This document shows, piece by piece, positions 37,541 through 47,990 of a stretch of DNA of 64,000 bases (positions within the stretch are counted from its first letter, which is position 1; the number at the start of each line of letters is the position of its first letter). The translations under genes and the position numbers were made by a program. The notes beneath the pieces are model-generated. The model was not told where the DNA came from and searched no databases. It saw only the letters and a program-made list of their open reading frames with translations. Source of the stretch: Lentibacillus jeotgali (GTDB taxonomy: Bacteria; Bacillota; Bacilli; Bacillales; Amphibacillaceae); assembly GCF_000224785.1 (NCBI RefSeq), contig NZ_AGAV01000015.1, positions 1-64,000 on the forward strand, written 5' to 3'.

Positions 37541-38839
37541 TTAATCAAGAATTTTGACTGTAACCGATTTTCGTCCAAAATTCAGTGCGTCTGCCTGAGA
37601 TGGCATATGCAAGTCAATTCGATTACCTCCAATGTCTCCACCAGTGTCTCCGGCAATCGCAGTGCCATATCCTTCCACATGTACTCTGCTCCCCAGCGGA
37701 ATAACATTAGGATCAACGGAAACGACCTTCTTGCTAGGGTTTTTATTTAAATTAATTCCGGTCGCTGTAATACCCGAGCACCCGGGGCATTCTGCTGTAT
37801 AAGCTGTCGCCGTCATCTGCAGCACTTTACTGCTGCTGGAATTACTGCTATTTTCGCTGTTGCCACTATCATTCTTACTGCTATCGTTGCTGCTTGATTT
37901 GCTGCTGCTTTTTGAACGGCTGCTCTTTGTACTGTTGCTGCTTTCTGAAGACAGCGTTGTCAAGTTTTGTTGCGTTTTTTCTTCTTTCGTGCCAAGTGCT
38001 ACAATTCGTTTTTCGCTTTCTTGTTTCACTTCTTTATTAACGAGTTCTTTATTGACTTCTTTCCCATTTTCTTTCGTTATTTCATATGTTTTGACCAGGA
38101 CACCTTCCTGCCCCCCAGCAATGACCTTCTTTTTTCCCTTTTCAAGATTATTATCTTTACGTTCTTCAACCTTATAGTCAATGGTTTCTTTTACTTCGTC
38201 TGTAACTTTTTCAACATGTGTAATAGTGATTGGCGTGTCTTTTTTAACTTTTTTATTTTCGCCTGGTTTTAATTTGTCTGAATCATCCAGGCTGATCTTC
38301 TCTTCCTCCAAAAGATCACCAACTTTTCCACCGGTAGCCCAGACTTTTTGCTTGTCACCGCCGTCATTAATGGTTACTTGAAAGGCTCTGTCAATCGTAT
38401 AGACCATGCCGTCGCTGATGGCAGCTGTTTTATTATGTGATGTGTCATCATGCTTTGAGACGCTGATTTCCGCCTCATCAAGAAATTCGTCAATTGTACC
38501 TGTAACTGTATGATAGGTCTTTTCTTTCCCCTCAGCTTCGACGGTAATCTTATTGGCTGCTTCGTATGTAATCGTCATGCCGTCTTCGATCTCAGCATCT
38601 GTATCATGTGATAATGCATCATGCTCTTCGTAGGCAATACCTGCCTCATCCAATAATTCGTCTACAGTATCGGCATGTGTGTGCATGGTTTGTTTTTCCC
38701 CGTTATCAACGATGGCTACTTCTGCTTTGGTGGTCTCAACAATGATGAATCCTGAAAATACCATAAGTGCTAACACTCCAACCACAGACAGAATCCATTG
38801 CCAGGTTTCTTTCGGCAAAAGACTTGAAAAAATTTTCAT
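37541..38839 (-). CDS. yabE: Rpf-like cell-wall protein YabE (DUF348, G5, 3D domains)
   Basis: A 432-residue secreted or membrane-anchored protein with one hydrophobic segment (about residues 15-35). Three DUF348 repeats (about 38-200), a G5 domain (about 210-290), a serine/asparagine-rich linker (about 298-340) and a C-terminal 3D domain (about 343-432) follow. The 3D domain has TATAYTAECPGCSG, VDPNVIPLGSRV, GDTGGDIGGNRID. B. subtilis YabE resembles resuscitation factors and putative murein lytic transglycosylases. It has its own sigma-A promoter with WalR-like boxes just upstream. Length is close to the B. subtilis protein (437). Confidence 0.93.
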   Translation of the reverse strand: MKIFSSLLPKETWQWILSVVGVLALMVFSGFIIVETTKAEVAIVDNGEKQTMHTHADTVDELLDEAGIAYEEHDALSHDTDAEIEDGMTITYEAANKITVEAEGKEKTYHTVTGTIDEFLDEAEISVSKHDDTSHNKTAAISDGMVYTIDRAFQVTINDGGDKQKVWATGGKVGDLLEEEKISLDDSDKLKPGENKKVKKDTPITITHVEKVTDEVKETIDYKVEERKDNNLEKGKKKVIAGGQEGVLVKTYEITKENGKEVNKELVNKEVKQESEKRIVALGTKEEKTQQNLTTLSSESSNSTKSSRSKSSSKSSSNDSSKNDSGNSENSSNSSSSKVLQMTATAYTAECPGCSGITATGINLNKNPSKKVVSVDPNVIPLGSRVHVEGYGTAIAGDTGGDIGGNRIDLHMPSQADALNFGRKSVTVKILD

Positions 38840-38869
38840 CCTTTTTTGCCTCCTTCCATCGCGATTTTG

Positions 38870-38898
38870 ATTATATAGACAGTACTATGTAATTACAA
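38870..38898 (-). promoter_or_regulatory. sigma-A promoter of yabE
   Basis: On the minus strand, TTGTAA (38893-38898), 17 bp, TATAAT (38870-38875), about 30 nt before the ATG. Confidence 0.65.
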
Positions 38899-38908
38899 CG
38901 ATATTTCG

Positions 38909-38936
38909 TTTACGGTTAGTTTACAATTGATTTACA
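38909..38936 (-). promoter_or_regulatory. WalR-like boxes upstream of yabE
   Basis: On the minus strand three hexamers TGTAAA (38931-38936), TGTAAA (38920-38925) and CGTAAA (38909-38914) are each separated by exactly 5 bp. The WalR (YycF) consensus is TGTWAH-N5-TGTWAH, so the first two are a perfect site. They lie 10 bp upstream of the -35, an activating position. WalRK controls cell-wall hydrolases. Confidence 0.6.
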
Positions 38937-38995
38937 AAAAGTAACCATTGTATAACAGCGTCCTATAACCATTGGTATGAGCGTCTTTATACAAT

Positions 38996-39028
38996 AAAAA
39001 ATGAGGCCGGAAAGTTGACCGGACCTCA
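38996..39028 (-). terminator. terminator of tatD
   Basis: On the minus strand TGAGGTCCGG and CCGGCCTCA pair around an 8-nt loop and are followed by a run of six T. It lies about 45 nt after the tatD stop. Confidence 0.85.
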
Positions 39029-39074
39029 TCAGGAAGCTTTTTTTATTACAGGAAGTTTACGACATTTTTTACGG

Positions 39075-39845
39075 TTATTCGCTGATATTAAAGAATTTAA
39101 GGGCATTTTCTGTCGTGATATTACTAAGCTTATCGAATGGCATACCCCGAAGTTCAGCAATTTTCTCAGCAACCAATTTAACGTATGATGGTTCATTTCG
39201 CTTGCCTCGGTTTGGATGAGGAGCCAAAAATGGGGCATCCGTTTCAACCAGCAGCCGGTCAAGCGGAACTTCAACCGCCACATCTTTTGGCAGGGTGGCA
39301 TTTTTGAACGTTACCGGTCCGCCGAGTGAAATATAAAAATTCATATCAAGAAAGGTCTGCACATATTTAGCTGAATCATTGTAGCAATGCATGATGCCGC
39401 CGACTTCACTAGCCTTTTCTTCCTGCAGCAGCTCCATAATATCTTCTGTCGCTTCACGGTTATGGATGATAATCGGCATATTAACTTTCCTGGCCAAGGC
39501 AATTTGTCTGCGGAAAACCTCTTTCTGCAAATCTTTCGGTGACTTATCCCAATGATAGTCCAAGCCCATTTCACCAATTGCCACCACCTTTGGATGACTC
39601 GAAAGCTCTTCAATCCGAGCAAGATCTTCATCGGTCATGTCCACCGCATCAACCGGATGCCACCCGACAGCTGCATAAATGGTTTCATATTGTTCCGCAA
39701 TTTCAATAGCGAGCGGAATCGTCTGACGGTCAAACCCGACAACAACCATATACTTTACCCCAGCGTCAAATGCACGCTGGATCGTTTCCTTCCGATCTTC
39801 AAAAAACTGGTCCGCATTCAAATGGACATGCGTATCAAATAACAT
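39075..39845 (-). CDS. tatD: TatD-family metal-dependent DNase
   Basis: A 256-residue TIM-barrel hydrolase with two-metal ligands: DTHVHLN at residues 4-10, GEMGLDYHWD, IIHNREATED, MHCYND and ETDAPFLAPHPNRGKRN. TatD enzymes are 3'-5' exonucleases with roles in DNA repair and degradation. It follows metS as B. subtilis yabD does and ends in a strong terminator. Confidence 0.95.
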   Translation of the reverse strand: MLFDTHVHLNADQFFEDRKETIQRAFDAGVKYMVVVGFDRQTIPLAIEIAEQYETIYAAVGWHPVDAVDMTDEDLARIEELSSHPKVVAIGEMGLDYHWDKSPKDLQKEVFRRQIALARKVNMPIIIHNREATEDIMELLQEEKASEVGGIMHCYNDSAKYVQTFLDMNFYISLGGPVTFKNATLPKDVAVEVPLDRLLVETDAPFLAPHPNRGKRNEPSYVKLVAEKIAELRGMPFDKLSNITTENALKFFNISE

Positions 39846-39878
39846 AGTGCCACTCCTTCATCCTGCATATAATGGAAA

Positions 39879-39912
39879 GGGCCAGACTCGGCTGAGCTGA
39901 CCTTTCCCCATT
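39879..39912 (-). terminator. weak hairpin after metS
   Basis: GGAAAGG...CCTTTCC arms with inner CAGC/GCTG-type pairing, 9 nt after the metS stop. There is no U-tract, so a processing or weak termination role only. Confidence 0.35.
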
Positions 39913-39920
39913 CTGTATTA

Positions 39921-41966
<2,046 letters not shown>

Positions 41967-42096
41967 TTATATAAAATAAAGCGCTATTTACATAATGTCA
42001 GTGTAATTTTATCGATAAACGTCATTTTAACAAAAAACATGCGAATTGTTTAGTTAATTGAATATTCCTATTTATTTTTATCTTGTGCTATATATA

Positions 42097-42125
42097 TTGA
42101 CACTCTTTATAATGACTGGTACTAT
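42097..42125 (+). promoter_or_regulatory. sigma-A promoter of abrB
   Basis: TTGACA (42097-42102), 17 bp, TACTAT (42120-42125) on the plus strand. Transcription would start about 42132, just before two 0A boxes. Confidence 0.75.
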
Positions 42126-42139
42126 ATTCCATAAGCAAC

Positions 42140-42156
42140 TGTCGAAACATGCCGAA
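42140..42156 (+). promoter_or_regulatory. tandem Spo0A boxes in the abrB leader
   Basis: TGTCGAA (42140-42146) is a perfect 0A box and TGCCGAA (42150-42156) a near match, 10 bp apart and roughly at +8 to +25. B. subtilis abrB is repressed by Spo0A-P at a tandem site in the same position. Confidence 0.75.
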
Positions 42157-42199
42157 AAATTTTAGAACGATGGCAGTAAAAAGCCATTAGAGGGGAGAA

Positions 42200-42487
42200 A
42201 TGGAAAACATGAAATCTACCGGAATTGTTCGTAGAGTTGATGAGCTCGGCCGCATAGTCCTTCCGATTGAATTGCGCCGTACGCTTGAAATCAACGAGAA
42301 AGATGCCCTGGAGATTTACATCGACGATGATAGAGTTGTATTGCGGAAATACACACCGAATATGACGTGTCAGATGACCGGGGAAACATCTGATGATAAT
42401 TTCTCATTAGCAAATGGTAAAATCGTTCTTAGCCCTGAAGGAGCAGAACAGCTCATTGACGAACTTCAATCACGATTAGACAAATAA
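42200..42487 (+). CDS. abrB: transition-state regulator AbrB
   Basis: AbrB represses many post-exponential genes. The 95-residue protein has the N-terminal swapped-hairpin DNA-binding domain (KSTGIVRRVDELGRIVLPIE) and a C-terminal multimerisation part. GAGGGGAG precedes the first ATG closely; the ATG at 42209 is an alternative that would give MKSTG at the start. It is opposed to its neighbours, as in B. subtilis. Confidence 0.97.
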   Translation: MENMKSTGIVRRVDELGRIVLPIELRRTLEINEKDALEIYIDDDRVVLRKYTPNMTCQMTGETSDDNFSLANGKIVLSPEGAEQLIDELQSRLDK

Positions 42488-42518
42488 CCTGATTCTGTAT
42501 AAATCTTTTGTATGTGAG

Positions 42519-42561
42519 AAAAACGGCTGACGCATTGGTGTTCCAACGTCAGCCGTTTTTT
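42519..42561. terminator. bidirectional terminator between abrB and rsmI
   Basis: A 13-bp stem (AAAACGGCTGACG with its complement) with a 14-nt loop and T-runs on both strands, ending the convergent abrB and rsmI transcripts. Confidence 0.9.
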
Positions 42562-42655
42562 GTAATAGGATGGAGGGAACCACAACTTGTTCCCGAATTG
42601 CGAAACATCGGCGCAAAATCACTAACTTGTTCCGGAAACTCAAAGTATTGATACA

Positions 42656-43531
42656 TCACCTCTCCACATGATATGCCTGATAAACTTCGCGTTTTGGCAT
42701 GCTGCGATCTGATGCTGTTCGTTTGATCGCATCTTTACTGGAGAGATCTGCTTCATTGATATAATAGGAGACATGCTCAACGACTGAAAGACTGCTCCAC
42801 CACAGGTCATTCTCGTGTACCTCTTCACGGGATATCCCTTCAATGACCAGACAAAATTCACCTTTCAGCTCCGTTTTGTCCACCCAATTGATCAGCTCTC
42901 TAACAGTGCCGCGTATGTATTCTTCAAATTTCTTGGTCAGCTCACGGGCGACTGAGATCTGCCTGTCACCAAGATGGGTATGCAGCATTTTTAACGTGTC
43001 CTTAATCCGATAGGGCGATTCATATAGCAGAAGCGTGCCATTAATCAGTTTTAACCGCTCTAGTTCCGCCTCTTTATCCTTCTTTTTCCGTGGCAGAAAC
43101 CCGTAGAATAAAAATTCATCCGCCGGCAATCCCGACCCCACAAGTGCACATAACGCGGCGTTGGCACCCGGAAGGACAACAACCGGGTGATCTGCTTGAA
43201 TCGCTGCCTGCACCAGCTCGAAACCCGGATCTGATATGCCGGGCATACCCGCATCACTGACAATGGCAATCGATTCGCCATTGTCCAGACGGTGAAGCAG
43301 TTGTTCGCCGCGTGTCTCCTTGTTATGTTCATGATAGCTAATGAGATGGGTGGTGATGTCAAAGTGATTCAGCAGCTTCTTTGTGTTTCGTGTATCCTCA
43401 GCGGCAATGATGGACACTTCCTCCAGTGTTCTCAGCGCACGAAACGTCATATCCTCTAGGTTGCCAATCGGCGTTGGTACGACATAAACCGTATTTTGCT
43501 CCTGGCTGCTAAAACTCTTTTGAATTCTCAT
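42656..43531 (-). CDS. rsmI: 16S rRNA 2'-O-methyltransferase RsmI
   Basis: RsmI methylates the ribose of C1402 in the decoding centre. The 291-residue protein has the tetrapyrrole-methylase fold: VVPTPIGNLEDMTFRAL, AEDTRNTKKLL, VSDAGMPGISDPG, PGANAALCALVGSGLP. Its start overlaps yazA by 23 nt. Confidence 0.96.
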   Translation of the reverse strand: MRIQKSFSSQEQNTVYVVPTPIGNLEDMTFRALRTLEEVSIIAAEDTRNTKKLLNHFDITTHLISYHEHNKETRGEQLLHRLDNGESIAIVSDAGMPGISDPGFELVQAAIQADHPVVVLPGANAALCALVGSGLPADEFLFYGFLPRKKKDKEAELERLKLINGTLLLYESPYRIKDTLKMLHTHLGDRQISVARELTKKFEEYIRGTVRELINWVDKTELKGEFCLVIEGISREEVHENDLWWSSLSVVEHVSYYINEADLSSKDAIKRTASDRSMPKREVYQAYHVER

Positions 43532-43805
43532 ATTTCATCACTTCTTTCAGCTTATCCCGGATTAATTGAGCTTTTCCTTTCCGTTTCAGCTGTTTGATCT
43601 CATGTTCTCTGCGCATGGCTTCCTCTTTTGTTTCGAAACTCTCTACAAAAACCACTTGAAATGGCCCGCGCCCGCGTGTATATTTGGCGCCTTTTCCTTC
43701 CTCGTGCATTTGAACACGGTGCTCCAGATCATTTGTATACCCGGTATAAAATGTGTTGTCAGCACACTTTAAGATATAAACGGTATGTTGTTCAATGTTT
43801 TCCAT
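43509..43805 (-). CDS. yazA: GIY-YIG nuclease-domain protein YazA
   Basis: A 98-residue single-domain protein of the UPF0213 family. The GIY-YIG core is [20 protein letters not shown] (residues about 7-26), with the conserved arginine/asparagine region and glutamate ([20 protein letters not shown]) following. The target is unknown. It overlaps trmN6 by 14 nt and rsmI by 23 nt, so the three are translationally linked. Confidence 0.93.
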   Translation of the reverse strand: MENIEQHTVYILKCADNTFYTGYTNDLEHRVQMHEEGKGAKYTRGRGPFQVVFVESFETKEEAMRREHEIKQLKRKGKAQLIRDKLKEVMKYENSKEF

Positions 43806-44538
43806 AAATGATCCCCTCTGCTTCCGTTGTATAAGTATTGTCGTCGTTATAAATATATAAAGGCGGCAAAATCGTTAAATCAGCATTTCCATCCCGGCTG
43901 CCTTCAATCAAAATCATATTAGCATCCCGCCCCCGTTTGGGGTAAACAAACTGAAGCCGTTTGGGTTCAATTTTATATTGCCGAAATAATGTGATAATAT
44001 CCACCAGCCTGCCCGGTCGATGTACCATTGCAACCTTCCCGCCCGGGCGCACATGCAGCTTGCTTGCTTTGACGACATCTTCCAGTGTGCTGTGCACTTC
44101 ATGGCGGGCAATCGTTAGATGATTATTTTGATTATGTTCTGTTTTGGCCGGTGTCGGAAAATACGGCGGGTTGCAGGTGACCACATCGTACCTGCTGTGC
44201 CCAAGAACGCTTTTCATTTCCTTTAAATCACCGTGGATCATCCTCAGCCTGTCCGTAAGTCCATTCAACTCAACGCTCCGTCTCGCCATGTCAAAAAGCC
44301 GGTCCTGTATCTCTACACCTGTAATTGATGCATTTGTCCGGCGCGATAACAATAATGGTACCACACCATTGCCGGTACATAAATCAAGAATATGGCCTCT
44401 TTTGATCGGCACATAAGCAAAATGAGCCAACAATACGGCATCAAGGGAGTATGCAAACACGTCAGGGCTCTGAATAATATGCATATCGTCCTCTGAGAGC
44501 AAATAGTCAAGCCGTTCATCATCAAATAATTGTACCAT
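43792..44538 (-). CDS. yabB: tRNA1(Val) adenine-N6 methyltransferase-like protein (YabB)
   Basis: A 248-residue SAM-dependent methyltransferase. Motif I is [15 protein letters not shown] (about residues 49-63) and the N6-adenine motif is CNPPYF (about 122-127). It belongs to the TrmN6/YfiC-like family that methylates A37 in tRNA1-Val; the RNA target in Bacillaceae is inferred. First gene of the yabB-yazA-rsmI cluster. Confidence 0.9.
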   Translation of the reverse strand: MVQLFDDERLDYLLSEDDMHIIQSPDVFAYSLDAVLLAHFAYVPIKRGHILDLCTGNGVVPLLLSRRTNASITGVEIQDRLFDMARRSVELNGLTDRLRMIHGDLKEMKSVLGHSRYDVVTCNPPYFPTPAKTEHNQNNHLTIARHEVHSTLEDVVKASKLHVRPGGKVAMVHRPGRLVDIITLFRQYKIEPKRLQFVYPKRGRDANMILIEGSRDGNADLTILPPLYIYNDDNTYTTEAEGIIYGKH

Positions 44539-44607
44539 TTAACACTTCCGTTCTCTTTGCGATATAAAAACTGCCTCCACCCAATAGAGACAGTTCTATA
44601 ATATAGA

Positions 44608-44646
44608 TTGTTCAAAAAGGAGGATAAAACCGGACTTTTTCAACAA
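44608..44646. repeat. short palindromic repeat, TTGTTCAAAAAG family (copy 3)
   Basis: A 39-bp near-palindrome: TTGTTCAAAAAGGAGGATAA, then AACCGGACTTTTTCAACAA. Related to 6052-6089 and to the ends of the long form at 28048-28155. It lies between yabA and yabB. Confidence 0.65.
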
Positions 44647-44657
44647 CCTATAATACG

Positions 44658-45002
44658 CTATTTTGTTTTACTAAGAAACTGCAGACAAAATAAGCAATCC
44701 TCTTCTTGTCGCGGCGTGCCAAAATGGACATTGCAAATATGAAATCCTTCTTCATAGAGCCGCGCCAGGTTATCGTAACCTTCTCCGGGTATATTGCTGG
44801 AATCATTCACAACTTTATTTTCTTTAAAATCATCATCTGCTTCCTCCAAACGGCTGCGCAAATGGTGATTTTCCATTTCCAGGCGATGCTTTTCCTCCAG
44901 GAGATTGCTTAATTTGCCCTTTAAATCACCAAGTTGTTCATATAATTCACCGATTTGGGTCTCCATATCGGATACCTGATCGAAAATTTGCCGCTGTGAC
45001 AC
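44658..45002 (-). CDS. yabA: replication initiation control protein YabA
   Basis: YabA restrains replication initiation by binding DnaA and DnaN. The 114-residue protein has an N-terminal leucine-rich coiled coil (residues about 5-60) and a C-terminal zinc-binding part with [17 protein letters not shown]. It follows ricT by 14 nt. Confidence 0.95.
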   Translation of the reverse strand: MSQRQIFDQVSDMETQIGELYEQLGDLKGKLSNLLEEKHRLEMENHHLRSRLEEADDDFKENKVVNDSSNIPGEGYDNLARLYEEGFHICNVHFGTPRQEEDCLFCLQFLSKTK

Positions 45003-45016
45003 GCCTATTCACCCCA

Positions 45017-45844
45017 CTATTCTGTGGCTTGCGCTGTAATAATGCCCTCATCAATCATTTCATCTAAAGTATATTCGATAACACGTTCATTTTCAGGTAT
45101 TTCAATATGAATAACGCGTTCCAAAATATTCAAACCAACGACTTTTCCTTCACCATATGGCGTGTTGACATCCTCGCCAATATCAGGCAATTCTCGCTTG
45201 GCTGTTTCATATTCGTCGTTTTCATATTTTAGGCAGCACATCAGCCGGCCGCACAACCCTGAGATTTTTGCAGGGTTTAGGGACAGGTTCTGATCTTTAG
45301 CCATTTTAATCGAAACCGGCTCAAAATCCCCCAGGAAGGTTGAGCAGCAGAGCAGTCGGCCACATGGCCCAATACCGCCCAACATCTTGGCTTCATCGCG
45401 CACACCGATTTGTCTGAGTTCAATACGTGTTTTGAAGGTTGCCGCCAAATCTTTGACCAGGTTTCGGAAATCGACCCGACCATCAGCTGTAAAATAAAAA
45501 ATGATTTTGTTGCGGTCAAACGTATACTCAACGTCCACCAGATTCATATCCAACTGGTGTTCCTTAATTTTTTGAGTACCTGATTCCAACGCTTTATCGG
45601 CAAGTTCATGGTTTTCAACCACTGTCAATTTATCTTTTTCATCTGCCACACGAATAACTTTCTTAAGCGGAAGGACGACGTCTTCTTCGTCAACCTGTCT
45701 ATTCGTAATGACTACTTTTCCGAACTCGATTCCGCGAACCGTTTCAACAACTACATATTGATCAAGATCTATATCATTGTTTCCCGGATCAAAATAATAT
45801 ATTTTACCCGCTTTTTTAAAACGGACTCCTATTACTTCTATCAT
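45017..45844 (-). CDS. ricT: RicT (YaaT), Y-complex subunit / PSP1 domain
   Basis: RicT (YaaT) with RicA and RicF forms an iron-sulfur complex that stimulates RNase Y processing and the sporulation phosphorelay. The 275-residue PSP1-domain protein has a characteristic cysteine set: GPCGRLLCC and SGLCGRLMCCLKYEN (about residues 158-203). It starts four nucleotides after holB ends. Confidence 0.95.
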   Translation of the reverse strand: MIEVIGVRFKKAGKIYYFDPGNNDIDLDQYVVVETVRGIEFGKVVITNRQVDEEDVVLPLKKVIRVADEKDKLTVVENHELADKALESGTQKIKEHQLDMNLVDVEYTFDRNKIIFYFTADGRVDFRNLVKDLAATFKTRIELRQIGVRDEAKMLGGIGPCGRLLCCSTFLGDFEPVSIKMAKDQNLSLNPAKISGLCGRLMCCLKYENDEYETAKRELPDIGEDVNTPYGEGKVVGLNILERVIHIEIPENERVIEYTLDEMIDEGIITAQATE

Positions 45845-45848
45845 TCAA

Positions 45849-46838
45849 TCACCCCTGTATTTGAATGGTGAGCTGCTCCATCACTAGTGTCGGGTGGACA
45901 TTTTGCTTGAGTTTCCGTTTTGCATCAAGCAGTTTATTCAATATATCCAGCAATTTTTCCTGTGAAAAGAACATCACCAGATTATCGATTTTTGAGTCAT
46001 CCTTGGCAAAAACAGTCATATCATCTTCTTTTCCGATATGGTAATAAAGTATATCTTTAAAAGCCAGCAGCAGCAAATCAAGACCCTGTTCCTGCTGTGA
46101 GCGTTCTTTGAAATGCGGCATCCATTGCTGATGGATAAATAAAAATGCATCATTTCTATGTGTTGAAAACGTTTCTACCAATTGTATCATTAATTTTCGT
46201 GCCTGCGCAAACCACTCATCCTCACTCCATGAGATGGCCTCGTCCAGGTTGCTGGTTAACGTGCTAAGCAACACAGCAGTAGATCTGAACACGCCATGAT
46301 CGATTAGCTGCTGCTGAAAAGCCTGCGGGTTGAGTGGCTTCAAATCAATCGTTTGACAGCGGGAACGAATGGTCGGGATAATTGATGAGCTATTCTCAGT
46401 CAAAAGAATCGCTGTCGTCTTCCTGGATGGTTCTTCAAGGAATTTTAATATCCGATTGGAGGCATTCGTTGTCAACGTATCAGCCCCCTTTACGACGTAT
46501 ACCTTTTGGTCGGTTTCAAGGCCTGAATAATAGAACTCCTTTTGAAGATGCTCAATCTGTTCTTTCCTGATGGACTGTCCATCAGGTTCGATCCAATGCA
46601 CATCGGGATGGTTGCCGGAGTCGATCCGCCTGCATGCATTGCACTCCTGGCACGGTTCAACATCAGAGGCGTTCGTACAGAAAAGTGTTTTTGCCAGTAA
46701 TATGGCAATAGCTTCTTTTCCCGTTCCGCGTTCCCCCTGGAGCAAGTAGGCATGGGAGATCCTTTCTTTATTAATGCTCTTGGTAATGATTCTGCTTGCC
46801 AACGGCTGGATTTCGGCTGTTTCAGACCACGTTTTCAT
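45849..46838 (-). CDS. holB: DNA polymerase III delta' subunit
   Basis: Delta' is the stator of the clamp loader. The 329-residue AAA+ protein shows a P-loop GERGTGKEAIA and the zinc module CTNASDVEPCQECNACRRID. I start at the ATG at 46838 after GAGGGAACC. A 9-bp hairpin (46899-46925) sits in the 93 bp between darA and holB. The yaaR gene found there in B. subtilis is absent. Confidence 0.95.
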   Translation of the reverse strand: MKTWSETAEIQPLASRIITKSINKERISHAYLLQGERGTGKEAIAILLAKTLFCTNASDVEPCQECNACRRIDSGNHPDVHWIEPDGQSIRKEQIEHLQKEFYYSGLETDQKVYVVKGADTLTTNASNRILKFLEEPSRKTTAILLTENSSSIIPTIRSRCQTIDLKPLNPQAFQQQLIDHGVFRSTAVLLSTLTSNLDEAISWSEDEWFAQARKLMIQLVETFSTHRNDAFLFIHQQWMPHFKERSQQEQGLDLLLLAFKDILYYHIGKEDDMTVFAKDDSKIDNLVMFFSQEKLLDILNKLLDAKRKLKQNVHPTLVMEQLTIQIQG

Positions 46839-46931
46839 TTTGGTTCCCTCTTTATTCAATATATATAATGCCAGTCCACTGTTGGCGGATTTTGATCAGG
46901 CATTGCGATATTCACCCGCAATGCCGCTGGT

Positions 46932-47267
<336 letters not shown>

Positions 47268-47277
47268 TCACCCTCCT

Positions 47278-47913
47278 TTACTTTATTTTTTTCAAATAAG
47301 AATCGATATATTTCACTGTGTCAGTTTCAACTTGCGCAAATGGCTGATCAGCATTCATTACCTGAATCCGGTCAGGAAATTTAGAAACAAGCAATTGATA
47401 TGCTTCGTAAACCTGTTCATGGAACCGGATATTTTCAAAATCAAGACGGTTCCTCTCTCTATCTTTGTTCGCTTTGATGCGGGCTAAACCCTCTTTTGGC
47501 TCAATATCAAAAAATAAGGTCAAATCCGGCATCAAATCCTGAATAGCAAACTGATTTATCGAAAACACTTCATCAATCCCGAGCCCCCGGGCAAACCCCT
47601 GATAAGCAAGACTGCTGTCAACAAACCGGTCACACAATACAATTTTCCCTTTCTTAAGGGCCGGTAAAATCTTCTCAGTCAAATGCTGTCTTCGTGCCGC
47701 TGCATATAAGAGTGCTTCGGTTCGTGCGTCCATAGCTGTATGAACCGGATCAAGAATGATGTCACGGACTTTTTCAGCGATTTCAATGCCTCCGGGTTCC
47801 CGGGTCGTCAAGACATCATAGCCTAAATTTTGAAGCTTTTGCTCAGCTGATTTAAGAATGGATGACTTGCCTGAGCCCTCACCACCCTCAAATGTGATAA
47901 AGTAACCGTCCAC
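47278..47913 (-). CDS. tmk: thymidylate kinase
   Basis: Tmk converts dTMP to dTDP. The 211-residue protein has the P-loop FEGGEGSGKSS (about residues 7-17), the DRF/lid region LCDRFVDSSLAYQGFARG, and TREPGG. It is the first gene of tmk-darA-holB-ricT-yabA. Confidence 0.97.
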   Translation of the reverse strand: MDGYFITFEGGEGSGKSSILKSAEQKLQNLGYDVLTTREPGGIEIAEKVRDIILDPVHTAMDARTEALLYAAARRQHLTEKILPALKKGKIVLCDRFVDSSLAYQGFARGLGIDEVFSINQFAIQDLMPDLTLFFDIEPKEGLARIKANKDRERNRLDFENIRFHEQVYEAYQLLVSKFPDRIQVMNADQPFAQVETDTVKYIDSYLKKIK

Positions 47914-47930
47914 GTCTGTTGCTCCTTTAT

Positions 47931-47990
47931 TGTTAGTTGAACAGAATCGTCATTTATGAGCAGCTAAACGCCGTAGTTTGGCGGCTTACT
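47931..47990 (+). repeat. dispersed repeat, TTAGTTGA family (copy C)
   Basis: TGTTAGTTGAACAGAATCG, then TCATTTATGAGCAGCTAAA and GCCGTAGTTTGGCGGCTTA. Related to copies A and B. Its right end supplies the stop codon of yaaO (47986-47988). Confidence 0.55.

Noticed and set aside
42583-42640. Two AACTTGTTCC direct repeats between abrB and rsmI
   Set aside because: Only a 10-base repeat about 45 bp apart, with no further structure.
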